Of a stretch of 64,000 bases of DNA, positions 1-9,382 are shown piece after piece. The notes under the pieces were generated by a model. The model had not been told where the DNA came from. It searched no databases and saw nothing but the letters and a program-made list of their open reading frames with translations. Position numbers and translations under genes: made by a program. Where the stretch lies: NCBI GenBank assembly GCA_024635655.1, contig JAGXIL010000085.1, positions 1-64,000 on the forward strand, given 5' to 3'. Position 1 is the first letter of the stretch. Each line of letters begins with the position of its first letter. The DNA is from Gillisia sp. Its GTDB lineage: Bacteria > Bacteroidota > Bacteroidia > Flavobacteriales > Flavobacteriaceae.

Positions 1-105
<105 letters not shown>

Positions 106-152
106 CTTAAATTAAAAACGTAATTAAGCTATCAATTTTTAGGGATGAAATG

Positions 153-539
153 CTATAACAGGACCAATTCCCTGAAAAGTCTTTCCAGGGTGTCATCTAT
201 GGCAACACACATCCCCGGGTGAGGACGGGAGGTTTGTATCACTGAACTTCGCACTGCGGTAAGCCACCTGAACCTGGAAGGCACATCAAGTTGGGCAATT
301 GGTCCACCATCTTTAGCGCCCTGGCAGATCTTCTCAAAAGATTCCAGGTTCTTCTGAATTTGCTCCAGGTCAAAATCCTGGCAAAGGCATCGCAAACGTT
401 GCTCATCCAGGCGAAATTTCATCTGAAGATACTTTTCTCTTTTGCAAAAGATAACGATCCCCACATTCAGAAATTCCTCGCGCTCCACCCTTGGCAAAAC
501 CCGGATTACTGCATATTCATATAAGTGTTTGTCTTGCAT
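153..539 (-). CDS. DUF3037 domain protein
   Basis: A 128-residue protein that matches my memory of the DUF3037 family throughout: the N-terminal pattern EYAVIRVLPRVEREEFLNVG, then a strand-rich stretch and a helix with the family's C-R-L-C region. No signal peptide or membrane segment, so it is probably cytoplasmic. The ATG lies inside the 3' end of the HipA-like kinase gene (23-base overlap), so the two are co-transcribed and probably translationally coupled. Pairing of HipA-like kinases with DUF3037 is a recurrent arrangement in Bacteroidota and other phyla; the biochemical role of DUF3037 is, to my knowledge, not established. Confidence 0.85.
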   Translation of the reverse strand: MQDKHLYEYAVIRVLPRVEREEFLNVGIVIFCKREKYLQMKFRLDEQRLRCLCQDFDLEQIQKNLESFEKICQGAKDGGPIAQLDVPSRFRWLTAVRSSVIQTSRPHPGMCVAIDDTLERLFRELVLL

Positions 540-1308
540 CTTGAGCTTCTTTTATAAATATTTCAGAATTCGCCAGTCTTACCAGTAAAAATTTCAGGTA
601 GGCTTCTTTTATTTCTTCAGGTGTTTCCTCATTGCCTTCCCAGGAAAGCCATTCCGCAGGAATAAGATCCACAATGGCTTTTAATTTTCCTTCAGTTAAA
701 AGCTGTTTCATTTCAGCATCAACTTCCGTAAGCTTTTCAGCCTGTGGCAGGAGTACGTGGTCTTTTATAAAACTAAAAGGGCTTTTGGCGTTCTTTTCTA
801 TGTTAGTCCAGGAGTGGTGAAAATAAAAAGAGGCTCCGTGGTCTATGAGCCATAATTCCTTGTACCACATTAACATATTGGTGTTTCTGAATGTGCGGTC
901 TACATTAGTAATATAAGCATCCAGCCACACGATTTTAGAAGCAAGAACGGGATCTACAATGGTGACGACCGGATCATAATTAATGGCACCTGATAAAAAA
1001 TGCATCGCAAGGTTGAGGCCCTTGCTTCCCTGTAAAAGATCCTGGATCTCTTCGTCTCCTTCCGTTCTTCCAAAGGCTTCATCGAGGTGAGCGTAAACCA
1101 GTTCGGGAACCCTTAAACCCATGATCCTGGCTATTTCTCCACCCAATAATTCAGCTATTAAAGCTTTTACCCCGTGGCCGGCTCCGCGAAACTTCAGTAC
1201 ATACTTAAAATCATCATCTGCCTCTGCAAGGGCAGGTAAAGACCCACCTTCCCTTAAAGGAGTGATGTAACGCGTCACGGTGACGGTGCGCAGTTTATTG
1301 AGATTCAT
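517..1308 (-). CDS. HipA-like kinase (HipA_2 type)
   Basis: A 263-residue protein resembling a stand-alone HipA-type kinase core. Visible elements are a lysine strand (YVLKFRGAGHG, about residues 36-46) that could bind ATP, the catalytic-loop pattern ITNVDRTFRNTN (about 133-144), and the metal-binding IDHG (about 155-158). All expected active-site residues look intact. It lacks the N-terminal subdomain of classical HipA toxins and there is no HipB-like helix-turn-helix gene beside it; its partner is instead the overlapping DUF3037 gene. Family knowledge suggests serine/threonine phosphorylation, but substrate and biological role are unknown. Calling it a toxin would be inference. Confidence 0.8.
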   Translation of the reverse strand: MNLNKLRTVTVTRYITPLREGGSLPALAEADDDFKYVLKFRGAGHGVKALIAELLGGEIARIMGLRVPELVYAHLDEAFGRTEGDEEIQDLLQGSKGLNLAMHFLSGAINYDPVVTIVDPVLASKIVWLDAYITNVDRTFRNTNMLMWYKELWLIDHGASFYFHHSWTNIEKNAKSPFSFIKDHVLLPQAEKLTEVDAEMKQLLTEGKLKAIVDLIPAEWLSWEGNEETPEEIKEAYLKFLLVRLANSEIFIKEAQDARQTLI

Positions 1309-1450
1309 ATTAATTATTCAGGTCGTGCAAATTTAGGAAAATCTTCCGGTTACTATGATCAGGTGAATTTTATATGAAACGGTATATTGGAACCGGTGTA
1401 ATCCCGGTGAGCTCTGGAACTCATTTACAAGATCAAGTTGAAATGTGAAA

Positions 1451-1717
1451 TTAAAACAAGAAAAAAGGAAGACCAAAGAAATCTTCGGTATTCCTTTTCC
1501 AGTCGGGGTACATAAAAATCTCAATATCTTCCAAAGGGAGGTAACTTTGTTTGTGGCCTTTTTGCGAGTTCAGTTGAAAATCAGGTTTTTCGTCTGGAAT
1601 ACGGAAGGTAAAGCAATGCTCTAATGATATCAGGGGGAAGAAATAATATTTGGCGCTATAGCTCGTGCTGACAATAAATTTAAAGAAAATAAACCAATTG
1701 CCTAAAATTCGTTGGAA
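1451..1717 (-). pseudogene. Possible decayed reading frame
   Basis: In the 458-base gap between the kinase and the next lipoprotein gene, one minus-strand frame stays open for about 89 codons and ends with TAA at 1451-1453. Its translation looks protein-like (for example SAKYYFFPLISLEHCFTFRI and EDIEIFMYPDWKRNTEDFFG), but the only ATG is close to the 3' end and an in-frame stop lies just upstream. I do not recognise a family. It is best read as the 3' remnant of a lost gene, less likely a gene with an unusual start. The rest of this gap shows nothing clear. Confidence 0.35.
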
Positions 1718-1766
1718 TTAAGACAAGTCCTGTTTTTAAGTTGGATTAGATTCTTTTATACTGAAG

Positions 1767-2258
1767 CTATATTTTTTCATATGCTTTGGTCATATGATCA
1801 CAGGCATTTGCAGTACCTCGTAGGGTTTTTTCCTGATCTAGAAGTAACCACTCTCCCTTTCCGCCGTCACAATTTTCAATAAGTTCATTTTCTTCGGTGT
1901 AAGAAAGTTTATAGTATTCCTCTCCTGTCCCGGTTGAAACATGCTCAAAAGTGCCTGAGGCTTCCACTTCCTCATCGTTATTCTGTCGAATTTTGGTAAA
2001 GGTATTATCAGGGGAGAAACGATAGGTTTCCTGGTACATCATGTCTTCTCCGGATGTTTCAGAATTTGCCAACATGCCGCTCATCGTTACCAGCTGCCAC
2101 TCCTGGGGAAATTCTTCTTTTGAAAGGGGAAAGACTTTTTCCCCGGCAGAAAGATCTGATGTGCCGGGATCATCAGAAGCTTCTTCTGCTTTATCTGAAT
2201 TGCAGGATTGCGCAGCAAATAAAATAACAGCTATGAGTAAAATAATATTTGTTTTCAT
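1767..2258 (-). CDS. Lipocalin-like secreted lipoprotein, hypothetical
   Basis: A 163-residue protein with a lipoprotein signal (MKTNIILLIAVILFAAQSC, cleavage before Cys19), followed by an acidic linker and a beta-rich domain with the patterns EWQLVTMSG, YRFSPDNTFTKI, EASGTFEHV and YKLSYTEEN. This pattern (W near the start, xFxxDGTF, xGxW/F repeats) is typical of the small lipocalin-like domains common in Bacteroidota, but I cannot name a family with certainty. The start at 2258 is preferred over the in-frame ATG 21 bases upstream because it places the charged signal-peptide end correctly. Ligand unknown. Confidence 0.75.
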   Translation of the reverse strand: MKTNIILLIAVILFAAQSCNSDKAEEASDDPGTSDLSAGEKVFPLSKEEFPQEWQLVTMSGMLANSETSGEDMMYQETYRFSPDNTFTKIRQNNDEEVEASGTFEHVSTGTGEEYYKLSYTEENELIENCDGGKGEWLLLDQEKTLRGTANACDHMTKAYEKI

Positions 2259-2410
2259 GAAAAATACAGTTTCCGACAAGGTATTATAATTAAAGCAGTT
2301 AGCGAAGAAGAATAAAATAACTCTTATTGTATTTGGTTCAACGTTTTGAAATAATTGAACAAACTTAAAATTAAATTAGGAGGAGGATGTATTAAATGAA
2401 ATTTGAAATT

Positions 2411-2445
2411 AAAAAACCCGGAGAGAATTTTCTTTCCGGGTTTTT
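2411..2445 (-). terminator. Intrinsic terminator after the oxidoreductase gene
   Basis: An inverted repeat, AAAAAACCCGGA and TCCGGGTTTTT around an 11-base loop, lies 31 bases beyond the stop of the oxidoreductase gene. With A-tract and T-tract on both sides it could act in either direction. Confidence 0.85.
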
Positions 2446-2475
2446 ACCTTACTTTCAATCCTGCATAAACCAGTT

Positions 2476-3558
2476 TTAGAGTTGTAATCGCTCTCCATTC
2501 CTGGCTGCCGATTCATATATTTTTTCCACAATAACAATATCTTTTAACCCATCTTCCCCGGGAACCCTTACCGGTTCGTCGTGCAGGATGGCCAGGGCGT
2601 CGTTATCCATTTGTACGGCCTGTTGATTCTTTCCGAAAGGTTCCAGTACAGTTCCATCACTTGCCTTACCCTGAACGCCGGAGTATGATTGAAATGGCCT
2701 CAGATAGTACCAGCCATCTTCACAGTTCACTTCCAGATTATTCATGCTTTCTCCAAAACTGGTACGGCAACTGGCCATGATACCACCGGGAAATTCCAGG
2801 TCAAAAATGGTAGTTTCATCAACCTCTGTAAATATTTCCGGCCGGTTGGTCATGGTTCTGGCACTTACTGCAACAGGTTCCATTCCAGTAGTATATCGGG
2901 TGGCATTCAAAGGATAAACCCCCATATCATACATAGCACCACCTCCCATTTCCTTTTCGAGTTTCCATGGCGTAATGGTGGCTCCATTGTATCCGGCGGC
3001 CGCTTCAAGATTTTCTATTTTTCCGAAAGGTTTGGTCTCAGCCCATTTCATAATGGTTTGCGTATTTGCCTCGTGCTGCATTCTGTAGCCAATGGAAAGC
3101 TTCACATTATTTTTGTTACAGGCATTTATAATTTGCCGGCACTCTTCAGCTGTTTTGGCCATAGGTTTTTCACACCACACGTGTTTTCCGGCATTAGCCG
3201 CTTTAATAGCATATTCAGCGTGTAAACCTGTAGGAAGTACGATGTAGACCACATCAATATCTTCATTATTGGCGATATCGTCCATATTTTCATAATTGTA
3301 CACATTGGAATCTTTGATCCCGTATTCCCTTTGCCATTGCGGAATCTTATCAGGACTCCCTGTCACGATCCCTCTTAGCTCACAATGCTCTGTAAGTTGT
3401 AGTGCCGGCGCCAAAAGATCTGTGCTGTAATATCCTAAACCAACCAAAGCCACCCCCAGCTTTTTCTGTTGACCTCCAAATAAAAAATTACAGGAGGGAA
3501 GGGTAGTGGCTGCCAGGAATAATCCCGATTTTTTTATAAAGGTTCTTCTGTTATCCAT
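2476..3558 (-). CDS. Gfo/Idh/MocA family oxidoreductase, exported
   Basis: A 360-residue NAD(P)-dependent sugar-type dehydrogenase. The N-terminus carries a twin-arginine-like signal (NRRTFIKKSG) and a possible lipobox (TTLPSC), so the enzyme is probably exported folded with its cofactor, as many Bacteroidota members of this family are. The Rossmann motif GLGYYS is near residue 40 and the family's EKP motif (CEKPMAK) near residue 130, followed by the C-terminal substrate domain. The substrate cannot be read from the sequence; glucose-fructose oxidoreductase-like or sugar dehydrogenase activity is the general expectation. WrbA lies 30 bases upstream on the same strand. Confidence 0.88.
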   Translation of the reverse strand: MDNRRTFIKKSGLFLAATTLPSCNFLFGGQQKKLGVALVGLGYYSTDLLAPALQLTEHCELRGIVTGSPDKIPQWQREYGIKDSNVYNYENMDDIANNEDIDVVYIVLPTGLHAEYAIKAANAGKHVWCEKPMAKTAEECRQIINACNKNNVKLSIGYRMQHEANTQTIMKWAETKPFGKIENLEAAAGYNGATITPWKLEKEMGGGAMYDMGVYPLNATRYTTGMEPVAVSARTMTNRPEIFTEVDETTIFDLEFPGGIMASCRTSFGESMNNLEVNCEDGWYYLRPFQSYSGVQGKASDGTVLEPFGKNQQAVQMDNDALAILHDEPVRVPGEDGLKDIVIVEKIYESAARNGERLQL

Positions 3559-3588
3559 GAAAATGTTTTAAAAGTATGATTTTCAGTG

Positions 3589-4206
3589 TTACTGCTGAGA
3601 TTTTCCGGTCTTCACCCAGCCTGCAGTGGTGAGGGTTCTTTTTACCTGGTGAGCAACAGCTTTTTCCACCTTTTCGTTTAGATTTTCCTTTCCTGCAGAT
3701 ACGCTTACCCCGTAAGGATTTCCGCCGGCACCAAAGATAGATTCATCGGTATAGGAAGGGGTTACAACTATTGCTCCCCAGTGATACATGGTCTTATATA
3801 ATGAGAGTAAGGTAGTTTCCTGGCCCCCGTGAATATTTTGGGCACTGGTCATCCCACTTACTACCTTATTGGCAAGTTTACCTGTAAACCAAAGTCCGCC
3901 GGTGGTATCAATAAAAGCCGAAAGCTGGGATGGAAGATCTCCATATCTCGTGGGAGCACTAAAAATAATGGCATCGGCCCATTCCAGGTCGTCCAGGGAA
4001 ACTTCGGGTACATTCCGGGTGGCCTCGATATGTGCCTGCCAGTCCTTATTTTCGGAAATGGCTTCCTGTGGTGCGGTTTCCTTAACTTTCAAAATTTTTA
4101 CTTCTTTTACTCCATTTTGCTTCGCCGCCTTTTCTGCCCACTGCGCAAGCTGATAATTTGTTCCGGTTGAACTGTAATAAACGATCGCTAATTTTACATT
4201 TTCCAT
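3589..4206 (-). CDS. wrbA: NAD(P)H:quinone oxidoreductase, WrbA family
   Basis: A 205-residue flavodoxin-fold protein. The FMN phosphate loop YYSSTGTNYQLA is at the N-terminus, APTRYGDLPSQL (about residues 87-98) matches the second FMN-contacting loop of WrbA, and MTSAQNIHGGQETTLLS the third, including the H-G-G-Q-E-T signature. WrbA enzymes reduce quinones by two electrons in the cytoplasm. The ATG at 4206 is chosen over a TTG six bases upstream. It may share a transcript with the oxidoreductase 30 bases downstream. Confidence 0.92.
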   Translation of the reverse strand: MENVKLAIVYYSSTGTNYQLAQWAEKAAKQNGVKEVKILKVKETAPQEAISENKDWQAHIEATRNVPEVSLDDLEWADAIIFSAPTRYGDLPSQLSAFIDTTGGLWFTGKLANKVVSGMTSAQNIHGGQETTLLSLYKTMYHWGAIVVTPSYTDESIFGAGGNPYGVSVSAGKENLNEKVEKAVAHQVKRTLTTAGWVKTGKSQQ

Positions 4207-4438
4207 CTTCAATTTTTAATTTAAGGTTATTATCTTTTAGTGCTTTAAGATAAATTTTTAATAAGGAAATAGTTTTAAATATTTTATAAAACATGTGTAA
4301 TTCTCAAAATTTTCGGAAATTGTTTTAATAATAACGAGGCAAAGGGGAAAGAAGAAGATTGGAAATGTTGAAATTTTCCAAAGCCTAAGCGGATCTAAAA
4401 ATCGCTAATGGCCGGGAATATATTCAATTAAAAAGCAC

Positions 4439-4446
4439 TATTTTTG
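4439..4446 (+). promoter_or_regulatory. Bacteroidota -7 promoter element before der
   Basis: TATTTTTG matches the TAnnTTTG consensus exactly and lies 26 bases before the der start. No good TTTG is seen at the -33 position. Confidence 0.5.
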
Positions 4447-4472
4447 CACTTTAATAAAAGACACAAGTCAAT

Positions 4473-5780
4473 ATGGGCAATATAGTAGCCATTGTAGGAA
4501 GGCCTAACGTAGGAAAATCTACCTTTTTTAACCGCATGATCCAGAGAAGAGAAGCCATTGTGGATGCTGTAAGTGGTGTTACCCGGGATAGAAATTACGG
4601 AAAAACCGAATGGAATGGGAGAACCTTTTCTATTATTGATACCGGGGGTTACATTAAAGGTAGCGATGATATTTTTGAGGCCGAAATTGACAAACAGGTA
4701 GAACTGGCCATTGATGAAGCCGATGCCATTATCTTTATGGTTGATGTAGAATCAGGGATAACCGGGATGGATGAGGATGTTGCAAAGCTTCTTCGGAAAG
4801 TGAAAAAACCTGTTTTTTTAGTCGTCAATAAAGTTGATAATTCAAAGCGTCTTGAAAATGCCGTGGAATTTTACTCACTGGGCCTGGGAGATTATTTTCC
4901 CATAGCCAGTACCAGCGGAAGTGGAACCGGAGATCTTCTTGATGCTGTAGTTGAAGCTTTACCGGAACTTGAGGAAGCAGAAGAGGAAGACTTGCCGAGA
5001 TTTGCTGTAGTGGGAAGGCCTAATGCAGGAAAATCTTCATTTATAAATTCTCTCATTGGGGAAGACAGATATATAGTTACAGACATAGCGGGAACTACCC
5101 GTGATGCTATTGATACAAGATACAATCGCTTCGGGTTTGAATTTAATCTTGTAGATACTGCCGGGATCAGGAGAAAATCCAAGGTAAAGGAAGATTTGGA
5201 ATTTTATTCCGTAATGCGGTCTGTACGTGCTATTGAGAATTGTGATGTGTGTTTGATAATCCTGGATGCCACCCGCGGATTTGACGGGCAGGTGCAAAAT
5301 ATCTTCTGGCTTGCGCAACGAAACCGAAAAGGGGTCGTGATCCTTGTCAACAAATGGGACCTGGTAGAAGATAAAGAAACAAACTCTCTGAAAGACTATG
5401 AAGCGAAAATAAAGAGAGAGATGGAACCATTTACAGATGTTCCCATTGTTTTCATGTCTGTTTTGACAAAGCAGCGAATTTTTAAGGCCATTGAAACTGC
5501 TGTTGAGGTTTATAAAAACCGCAGCAAGAAGATCAAGACCAGTGAGCTCAATGACCGCATGCTACCCATAATAGAACATTACCCGCCACCGGCCTGGAAA
5601 GGGAAATATGTGAAGATCAAATACTGCATGCAGTTGCCAACTCCGCAACCGCAGTTTGCATTTTTCTGTAACCTTCCGCAGTATGTTCGGGAGCCTTATA
5701 AGAGATACCTGGAAAATAAATTAAGAGAAGAATTTGATTTTACGGGGGTACCTGTTTCGGTTTATTTTAGAAAAAAATAG
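4473..5780 (+). CDS. der: Ribosome biogenesis GTPase Der (EngA)
   Basis: A 435-residue protein with the tandem GTPase arrangement unique to Der. First domain: P-loop GRPNVGKST (residues 8-16), DTGG, NKVD. Second domain: GRPNAGKSS near residue 180, DTAG, NKWD. The C-terminal KH-like domain ends at [10 protein letters not shown], full length for the family. Der is required for late assembly of the 50S ribosomal subunit. It stands alone as a plus-strand unit, preceded by its own -7 element and followed by a strong terminator. Confidence 0.98.
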   Translation: MGNIVAIVGRPNVGKSTFFNRMIQRREAIVDAVSGVTRDRNYGKTEWNGRTFSIIDTGGYIKGSDDIFEAEIDKQVELAIDEADAIIFMVDVESGITGMDEDVAKLLRKVKKPVFLVVNKVDNSKRLENAVEFYSLGLGDYFPIASTSGSGTGDLLDAVVEALPELEEAEEEDLPRFAVVGRPNAGKSSFINSLIGEDRYIVTDIAGTTRDAIDTRYNRFGFEFNLVDTAGIRRKSKVKEDLEFYSVMRSVRAIENCDVCLIILDATRGFDGQVQNIFWLAQRNRKGVVILVNKWDLVEDKETNSLKDYEAKIKREMEPFTDVPIVFMSVLTKQRIFKAIETAVEVYKNRSKKIKTSELNDRMLPIIEHYPPPAWKGKYVKIKYCMQLPTPQPQFAFFCNLPQYVREPYKRYLENKLREEFDFTGVPVSVYFRKK

Positions 5781-5808
5781 ATACACCATTAAACTTTGTA
5801 ACAATATT

Positions 5809-5841
5809 GAGGTCTTAACAACTAATGTTAAGATCTCTTTT
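5809..5841 (+). terminator. Intrinsic terminator after der
   Basis: A 10-12 base-pair stem (GAGGTCTTAACA with TGTTAAGATCTC) around a 5-base loop is followed by a run of T. It lies 28 bases after the der stop and contains an in-frame ATG (5825) of the next gene, which argues against that upstream start. Confidence 0.9.
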
Positions 5842-5866
5842 TGTTTTCAACCCCTTTTTCACATTC

Positions 5867-8641
5867 ATGAAGAATTATTTTCTCCCCCTCTTGTTGTTGC
5901 TTTCCCTTCAATTAACTGCACAAAATTTTGAAATCTCAGGCCGAATTACAGACGGCACTACTAAGCAACCACTGGAAGCTGCCACTGTTTATGTAGAAAA
6001 TCCTGCAGATAGTACCCTGGTGAGTTACACAATTTCTGAAAGCGACGGAGATTTTTTAATTACCGGAAACACCGGGTCTCCAAACCTCGCCCTCATAGTT
6101 TCCTTTACAGGATTTGAACTCCACAGGCAGATTATTGATTTTTCAGATGGTTATATAAAAAACACAGGAGATATTGCCATGTTGGAGGCAGATAATGCTT
6201 TAGATGAGATCAACCTCGTGGGCGCCCGTGCACCTATTGTGATCAAAAAAGATACGCTTGAGTTCAATGCCTCCTCTTTTGTAACCCGGCCAGATGCCAA
6301 CTTAGAGGAGTTGATGAAAAAACTTCCGGGGGTAGAGGTAGATACCCAGGGAAATATTACCGTTAATGGAAAACCTGTATCCCGGATCCTCGTTAACGGG
6401 AAGGAGTTCTTTGGCAATGATCCTAAGATCGCGACCAAAAATCTTCCCAAGGAGATCATAGATAAGATCCAGGTGACAGATACCAAGACCCGAAGTGAAG
6501 AATTTACCGGAAAAGCAGGTGATCCTGATAATAAGACCATAAATATTACCATTCAGGAAGATAAGAATAAAGGATATTTTGCCCGTGCAACCGTTGGCGG
6601 GGGTACAGATGACCGTTATGAAATGAGCGGGATAGGCAATTATTTTAAGGATAAAATGAGGATCAGTGTGCTGGCCAGCTCCAATAACATCAATAGTTCA
6701 GGTTTTAGCTTTGATGAAGTTTTTGATATGATGGGAAGAAATGCCCGTAGCTTTTCCTTTAACAGCAGCGGGGGATCCTTTGGGATCAACGGCCAGAACT
6801 TCGGCGGGGGAGGCGGTATCACTAAAGCTGAAACAGCGGGAATCAATTTTGTGAATGAGTGGGGTAAGAAAGCTGAGCTTAATGCCGATTACTTCTTCGG
6901 AAGAAACGATACAGAAACGCTAACGATAATTGAAAGGGAAAATATCCTGCCCAACTCCCGTTTCTTTTACAATTCCACCAGTGCAAGTAATCTGGTGAAT
7001 GACAGCCACAGAGCCAATGCGAGATTTGAGTATAAACCCGATACCCTCACCCGCATCTCCATCGCTCCACGCTTTAATTCCAACACAGCATTTTCCAACC
7101 GAAGTAATAATGCAGAATCATTAAATGAGAACAGAGAGCTTGTAAATGCTACCGAAACCATTGATGATGAATTCCTGGAAAGCCAAAGTTTTAGCAACAG
7201 GCTGGACTTTATTCGTCGCTATGGCAACAGGGGAGCATATTCCCAGGTTAACTTTGAAAATCGTCACCAAAAACAGAAAAACGAGAATTTCTTTTTCTCT
7301 GAGAGCCGCTTCTTTGATGATGAAGATGTACAGATCCAGGATCAGTTTATTGATGAAGACCAGATCGAAAATGAATATTCTGTAGGAGTTACGCAGCGAT
7401 TTGTTCTTCTGGAAAAATTCTTTTTAGATGCTTCGTATAATTTTTCGGCAACTAATAATACCAACACCAGATATGTTTATGACCAGGATCTGGAAAGTGG
7501 AGCATATAATGATTTTAATAATCTGCTAAGTAGTGATTTTCAATCCAGGAGCCAGAAGAATATTCCAAATGTCGGTTTAAATTATGAAGGTACAAAATGG
7601 AGGCTGGGCTCAGAAGTTGGCCTGTTGAACACTACTTTGGAGAACAATAATTTCCTGCAGGATATTTCATATTCCAATAACTTCAATAATCTTTTCCTTA
7701 GAGGAAATGTGAGATATGAGATCACCAGGTCGAAAAGTATCTATTTAAACTACAACAGCGATGCAGGTATACCTTCCATAAGGCAACTGCAGCCGGTGGT
7801 TAACAGGACCAATCCTTTAAATATAGTGGTTGGAAACCCCGATCTGCGCCCAACTTTTACCCAAACGCTTCGTGGAGGATTCAGGAACTATGATTTCTCT
7901 AAAAGAAGCGGATTCTTCAGTTATGGGTCGGTAACGTTTACAGATAACAGTATAGTCCCGGTCACTACTACAGATGAGGACCTGGTAAGAACCACGACCT
8001 ATGCCAATGTAGACGGAGCCATAAATTCCAATGTGGGTATGTCCTTCTCTAAGCAGTATAAAAAAGAAAAGCGGGAATTTAGCTATAGGTTGGGGGTCAA
8101 CGGAAATTATGACAGGAACGTTGGATTTACCAATGCGGTACAATATAAGGCGGAAAGATATACTGTAAGGCCGTCTGTTAATTTCACCCTTGCCATTGAA
8201 GATTATTTTTCCTTTAACCCGGGGTACCAGCTGGCATTCACTGAAACACAATACGATATTAATGCCAACAGGAACGAGAATTTCACCAACCACACGATTT
8301 CCCTTGAAGCCACCACCTTCTGGCCCAAAAACGTAGTTTTGGGGAATGATATCTCTTACAATTACTACGGAAATCTGTCGGCAGGATTTGACAACACTGC
8401 GTTCCTCTGGAATGTGAGCCTTGGCTACAAGTTCCTGAAAGATAATGCCACCCTGAAATTCAAGGTTTACGATATGCTGAACGAGAACGTATCTACCCAG
8501 CGTACAGTAGGCGATGACTTTATACAGGATACTCAAAACCTGATCCTACGAAGATATGGAATGCTGAGTTTTACATACAAAATAAGCAAGTTCGGCGGAA
8601 AAGATCCTAATGATGGGGGAACAAGATTCAGGAGAATGTAA
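5867..8641 (+). CDS. Outer-membrane beta-barrel protein with CarboxypepD_reg-like and TonB-receptor plug regions
   Basis: A 924-residue protein. A signal peptide (MKNYFLPLLLLLSLQLTAQ) is followed by a carboxypeptidase-regulatory-like beta-sandwich (FEISGRITDGTTKQPLEAATV, roughly residues 20-110), a plug-like region (LEELMKKLPGVEVDTQGNI, NGKPVSRILVNGKEFFG) and a long barrel of alternating aromatic strands ending in FTYKISKFGG. This is the outer membrane protein beta-barrel (OMP_b-brl) type common in Flavobacteriia, related to TonB-dependent receptors but without an obvious SusD partner. I see no TonB box. The cargo is unknown. The start at 5867 is preferred because the upstream ATG lies in the der terminator. 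Confidence 0.88.
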   Translation: MKNYFLPLLLLLSLQLTAQNFEISGRITDGTTKQPLEAATVYVENPADSTLVSYTISESDGDFLITGNTGSPNLALIVSFTGFELHRQIIDFSDGYIKNTGDIAMLEADNALDEINLVGARAPIVIKKDTLEFNASSFVTRPDANLEELMKKLPGVEVDTQGNITVNGKPVSRILVNGKEFFGNDPKIATKNLPKEIIDKIQVTDTKTRSEEFTGKAGDPDNKTINITIQEDKNKGYFARATVGGGTDDRYEMSGIGNYFKDKMRISVLASSNNINSSGFSFDEVFDMMGRNARSFSFNSSGGSFGINGQNFGGGGGITKAETAGINFVNEWGKKAELNADYFFGRNDTETLTIIERENILPNSRFFYNSTSASNLVNDSHRANARFEYKPDTLTRISIAPRFNSNTAFSNRSNNAESLNENRELVNATETIDDEFLESQSFSNRLDFIRRYGNRGAYSQVNFENRHQKQKNENFFFSESRFFDDEDVQIQDQFIDEDQIENEYSVGVTQRFVLLEKFFLDASYNFSATNNTNTRYVYDQDLESGAYNDFNNLLSSDFQSRSQKNIPNVGLNYEGTKWRLGSEVGLLNTTLENNNFLQDISYSNNFNNLFLRGNVRYEITRSKSIYLNYNSDAGIPSIRQLQPVVNRTNPLNIVVGNPDLRPTFTQTLRGGFRNYDFSKRSGFFSYGSVTFTDNSIVPVTTTDEDLVRTTTYANVDGAINSNVGMSFSKQYKKEKREFSYRLGVNGNYDRNVGFTNAVQYKAERYTVRPSVNFTLAIEDYFSFNPGYQLAFTETQYDINANRNENFTNHTISLEATTFWPKNVVLGNDISYNYYGNLSAGFDNTAFLWNVSLGYKFLKDNATLKFKVYDMLNENVSTQRTVGDDFIQDTQNLILRRYGMLSFTYKISKFGGKDPNDGGTRFRRM

Positions 8642-8688
8642 TTCTCTTTGAGTAATTATCAGCTGGTCCACTCATGTTTTTAAAAGAC

Positions 8689-8714
8689 TTTAGTCAATTG
8701 ACTAAAACCTTTTC
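8689..8714 (+). terminator. Palindrome, probable terminator
   Basis: TTTAGTCAATTGACTAAA is a perfect 18-base palindrome followed by ACCTTTT, 47 bases after the barrel gene. Confidence 0.55.
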
Positions 8715-8936
8715 TGTGCTTTTCTTCGCGCTCTAAAATTTTATGATGTTTTTCCTTGCGTGAAATCTCCCCTTCCCAAAAAATAGCCACGAATTCATAT
8801 AAAAAACCCACCCCGTCCTGCGGACACCCATCCCCGGAGGGGATTTTTTTAACTTGGTACTTAAAACCTGGAACTTGGAATTTGGTGCTTGAAACCTGAA
8901 ACCTGAAATTTGGTGCTTGAAAATTGGAATTTAATT

Positions 8937-9238
8937 TTCTGTTTTCCCTGAGGTTAGCCACGAATGCACGAATGTTGGGTGGTGGTAATTGGTATACAGT
9001 GGTAAATGGGCAGTGGGCAAAGTTGTTAGATTTTGATTAAGACTGATACAAAAAAAATCCCACCCCGTCCTGCGGCCACCCCTCCCCGGAGGGGATTTTT
9101 TAAACCTGGTGCTTGGGAAATGGAATTTAATTTTTGGTGCTTGAAACCTGAAACTTAAAATTTGGTGCTTGAAATTTTGAATTTTCTTTTCTGTTTTCCC
9201 TGAGGTTAGCCACGAATGCACGAATGTTGGGTGGTGGT
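8937..9238. repeat. 50-base direct repeat, two copies
   Basis: The segment TTCTGTTTTCCCTGAGGTTA and the following GCCACGAATGCACGAATGTT plus GGGTGGTGGT is identical at 8937-8986 and 9189-9238, 252 bases apart. A diverged third trace (AGCCACGAATTCAT) is at 8785-8798. It belongs to the same composite unit as the palindromes and heptamer blocks. Confidence 0.9.
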
Positions 9239-9356
9239 GTTAGGTAGATAGTGGTAAGTGGGCAGGGGGCAGAGTCTTTAGATTTTATTAAGACTGATAC
9301 AAAAAAAATCCCACCCCGTCCTGCGGACACCCCTCCCCGGAGGGGAATAAAAAAGG

Positions 9357-9382
9357 CACCCCTCCTTATTAAAGGAGGGGTG
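9357..9382. repeat. Perfect hairpin repeat of a second type
   Basis: CACCCCTCCTT and AAGGAGGGGTG form a perfect 11-base stem around ATTA. It sits just after palindrome copy 3, where the heptamer block found after the other copies is missing, and is followed by GGGCAACTTGTTGGTCGGGG. It looks like an independent repeat that replaced or was inserted into the third unit. Confidence 0.8.

Noticed and set aside
517-1308. Classical HipBA toxin-antitoxin system
   Set aside because: No HipB-like helix-turn-helix gene and no HipA N-terminal subdomain; the partner is DUF3037, so the toxin-antitoxin label is not supported.
2689-3225. 178-codon plus-strand frame antisense to the oxidoreductase
   Set aside because: Shadow of a well-supported coding sequence, no domain seen.
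7817-8536. 239-codon minus-strand frame inside the beta-barrel gene
   Set aside because: Lies wholly antisense to a clear coding sequence with signal peptide and barrel; codon shadow.
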